Assembly (NCBI GenBank): GCA_946622925.1
Contig: CAMOQM010000046.1
Span: 1 to 7,036, forward strand
Direction of reading: 5' to 3'
Length of the DNA: 7,036 bases
Origin: an uncultured Caryophanales bacterium
GTDB lineage: Bacteria; Bacillota_I; Bacilli_A; RFN20; CAG-826
Part shown: positions 6,427 through 7,036 of the stretch, piece after piece
Position numbering within the stretch: the first letter of the stretch is position 1
Layout of the letters: every line of letters begins with the position of its first letter
Made by a program: the position numbers and the translations under genes
Notes under the pieces: generated by a model
What the model was told of the DNA's origin: nothing
Seen by the model: the letters and a program-made list of their open reading frames with translations, nothing else
Database searches by the model: none

Positions 6427-6456
6427 TTGGAAACTTTGATGGCGTTTTGCTATGAT
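6427..6456 (+). promoter_or_regulatory. Extended -10 promoter for the small lipoprotein gene
   Basis: TTGGAA (6427-6432), an 18-base spacer and TATGAT (6451-6456) preceded by TGC form an extended -10 promoter. The expected transcript start falls at about 6462-6464, on the first ATG of the gene (6463), so the message would be leaderless or would start translation at the second ATG (6478). Confidence 0.55.
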
Positions 6457-6462
6457 TTCCCT

Positions 6463-6975
6463 ATGTTTAAAGGGAAGATGAAATCGCGTATTGGCTTACT
6501 TGGATTATCCGCCCTGCTTTTGCTATGTGGATGTAATCCAAATAAATGACAATCCAGCGTTTCAACTACCGGGTTTTCCTCGGAAGTTCCTTCTTCCTCC
6601 AGCCTTCCATCAACCTCTAAGGAGTCTTCTATGTCAGCGTTATCTTTAGCTATCGATAATACCTTGGTAAACGTCACTTGGGAGGATAATCCAAGCGTCT
6701 CTTCCCTTAGGGAACTCGCCTCAAGTGGACTAACCCTAAACCTAACTAGATATGGTGGTTTCGAGCAAGTCGGTCCCATCGGGAAAACCTTACCTTCTAG
6801 CGACGTCAATCTCACGACTTCGCCCGGCGATATCTGCCTTTATGCCTCGAATCAAATCGTCCTATTCTTCGGCAAAAACACGTGGGCATATACCCGCCTA
6901 GGCCATATTAATCTAAGCCAAGGCGAATTAGCCGCCTTGCTAAATAAGGAATCGGTAACGGTCACCTTACGCTAA
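6463..6975 (+). pseudogene. Lipoprotein gene with cyclophilin-like domain, split by in-frame TGA
   Basis: One frame holds a lipoprotein signal peptide, a Ser-rich linker and a folded domain, but is interrupted by TGA at 6547-6549 (codon 29). Before the TGA it reads MFKGKMKSRIGLLGLSALLL then LCGCNPNK: basic start, hydrophobic core and lipobox L-C-G-C with Cys24 as the likely lipid site. After the TGA a linker of about 27 residues rich in Ser, Pro and Thr leads into the domain described in the next entry. The frame is uninterrupted otherwise and ends at TAA 6973-6975. Either ATG 6463 (near the transcript start) or ATG 6478 (with AAAGGG three bases upstream) could begin translation. The TGA may be a nonsense mutation, a read-through site (the next base is C), or Trp if this genome uses code 4. 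Every recognisable Trp codon elsewhere in the window is TGG, which argues against the last. Confidence 0.65.
6631..6975 (+). CDS. Cyclophilin-like domain protein (possible internal start)
   Basis: This 114-residue frame from ATG 6631 carries a domain resembling the bacterial cyclophilin-like family (the Cyclophil_like type, of unknown activity). Visible features are WEDNPSVSSLRELASSGLTL near 15-34, a central PIGKTLPSSD, and GDICLYASNQIVLFFGKNTW followed by AYTRLGHI in the C-terminal half, matching the family pattern of GDI-Y near the middle and a Y..LG.I ending. It begins with AAGGAG (6619-6624) six bases before ATG, an ideal ribosome site inside the linker of the longer frame. From this start the product would lack a signal peptide and stay in the cytoplasm; if the TGA is read through, the same domain would be on the cell surface. 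No catalytic role is known to me for this domain. Confidence 0.6.
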   Translation: MSALSLAIDNTLVNVTWEDNPSVSSLRELASSGLTLNLTRYGGFEQVGPIGKTLPSSDVNLTTSPGDICLYASNQIVLFFGKNTWAYTRLGHINLSQGELAALLNKESVTVTLR

Positions 6976-7001
6976 GCTTTTCAAATCAAAAACGGGTTAT
7001 T

Positions 7002-7016
7002 GGCTTTTTCAAAGCC
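7002..7016. other. Small hairpin after the lipoprotein gene
   Basis: GGCTTT-TTC-AAAGCC forms a 6-bp stem with a 3-base loop, 26 bases past the TAA at 6975. On the plus strand the T run (7027-7031) starts ten bases later, and on the minus strand a T run also lies some way off, so it is a weak terminator candidate either way. A minus-strand frame ending in TAG (7016-7018) after at least six codons enters from the right edge; it may be the tail of a convergent gene, but too little is present to say. Confidence 0.3.
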
Positions 7017-7036
7017 TAGATCACTCTTTTTCCCAT

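Noticed and set aside
6450..6815. Minus-strand frame opposite the lipoprotein gene
   Set aside because: The plus strand has the signal peptide, lipobox and recognisable domain; the minus-strand translation shows no family features.

Overview
The window is ordinary Bacillota-type chromosome and most likely comes from a Mollicutes-like or Erysipelotrichia-like member of the Bacilli. Three things point there. A type II topoisomerase parE lies divergent from plsY, an order known from Bacillus and Staphylococcus. YneF and FakA/FakB genes are present. The EF-P has the 'NKTAMR' tip loop that I recall from mycoplasmas. The lineage is an inference from these families, not a measured placement.

Layout. 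Bases 1-1647 (minus) hold the first 549 codons of parE, which runs off the left edge. A 107-base divergent promoter region (1648-1754) separates it from plsY (1755-2501, plus), which ends at a good intrinsic terminator (2533-2558). Next is a gap of about 370 bases (2560-2930) with no convincing gene but several hairpins, including a terminator-like one. Then comes a minus-strand run read from right to left: efp (6324-5764), yneF (5761-5525), fakB (5506-4625) and fakA (4619-2976). The spacings are 2, 18 and 5 bases, with one promoter region upstream of efp and one strong terminator after fakA (2931-2956), so these four look like one operon. Divergent from efp, on the plus strand, is a small lipoprotein-like gene (6463-6975). 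Its signal peptide and its cyclophilin-like domain are in the same frame but separated by an in-frame TGA. The last 60 bases hold one small hairpin and possibly the end of a minus-strand gene.

How the genes fit together. FakB carries a fatty acid, FakA phosphorylates it to acyl-phosphate, and PlsY uses acyl-phosphate to acylate glycerol-3-phosphate. The window therefore holds consecutive steps of fatty-acid entry into phospholipid, in convergent units. ParE (chromosome decatenation) and EF-P (relief of polyproline stalling) are housekeeping functions, and YneF is a small membrane protein of unknown role.

I see no mobile element, confirmed CRISPR array, tRNA or rRNA. The points most worth a second look are the TGA-split lipoprotein with a well-spaced internal Shine-Dalgarno and ATG, the EF-P without a lysine at its tip, the FakB without its usual C-terminal histidine motif, and the structured plsY/fakA gap.
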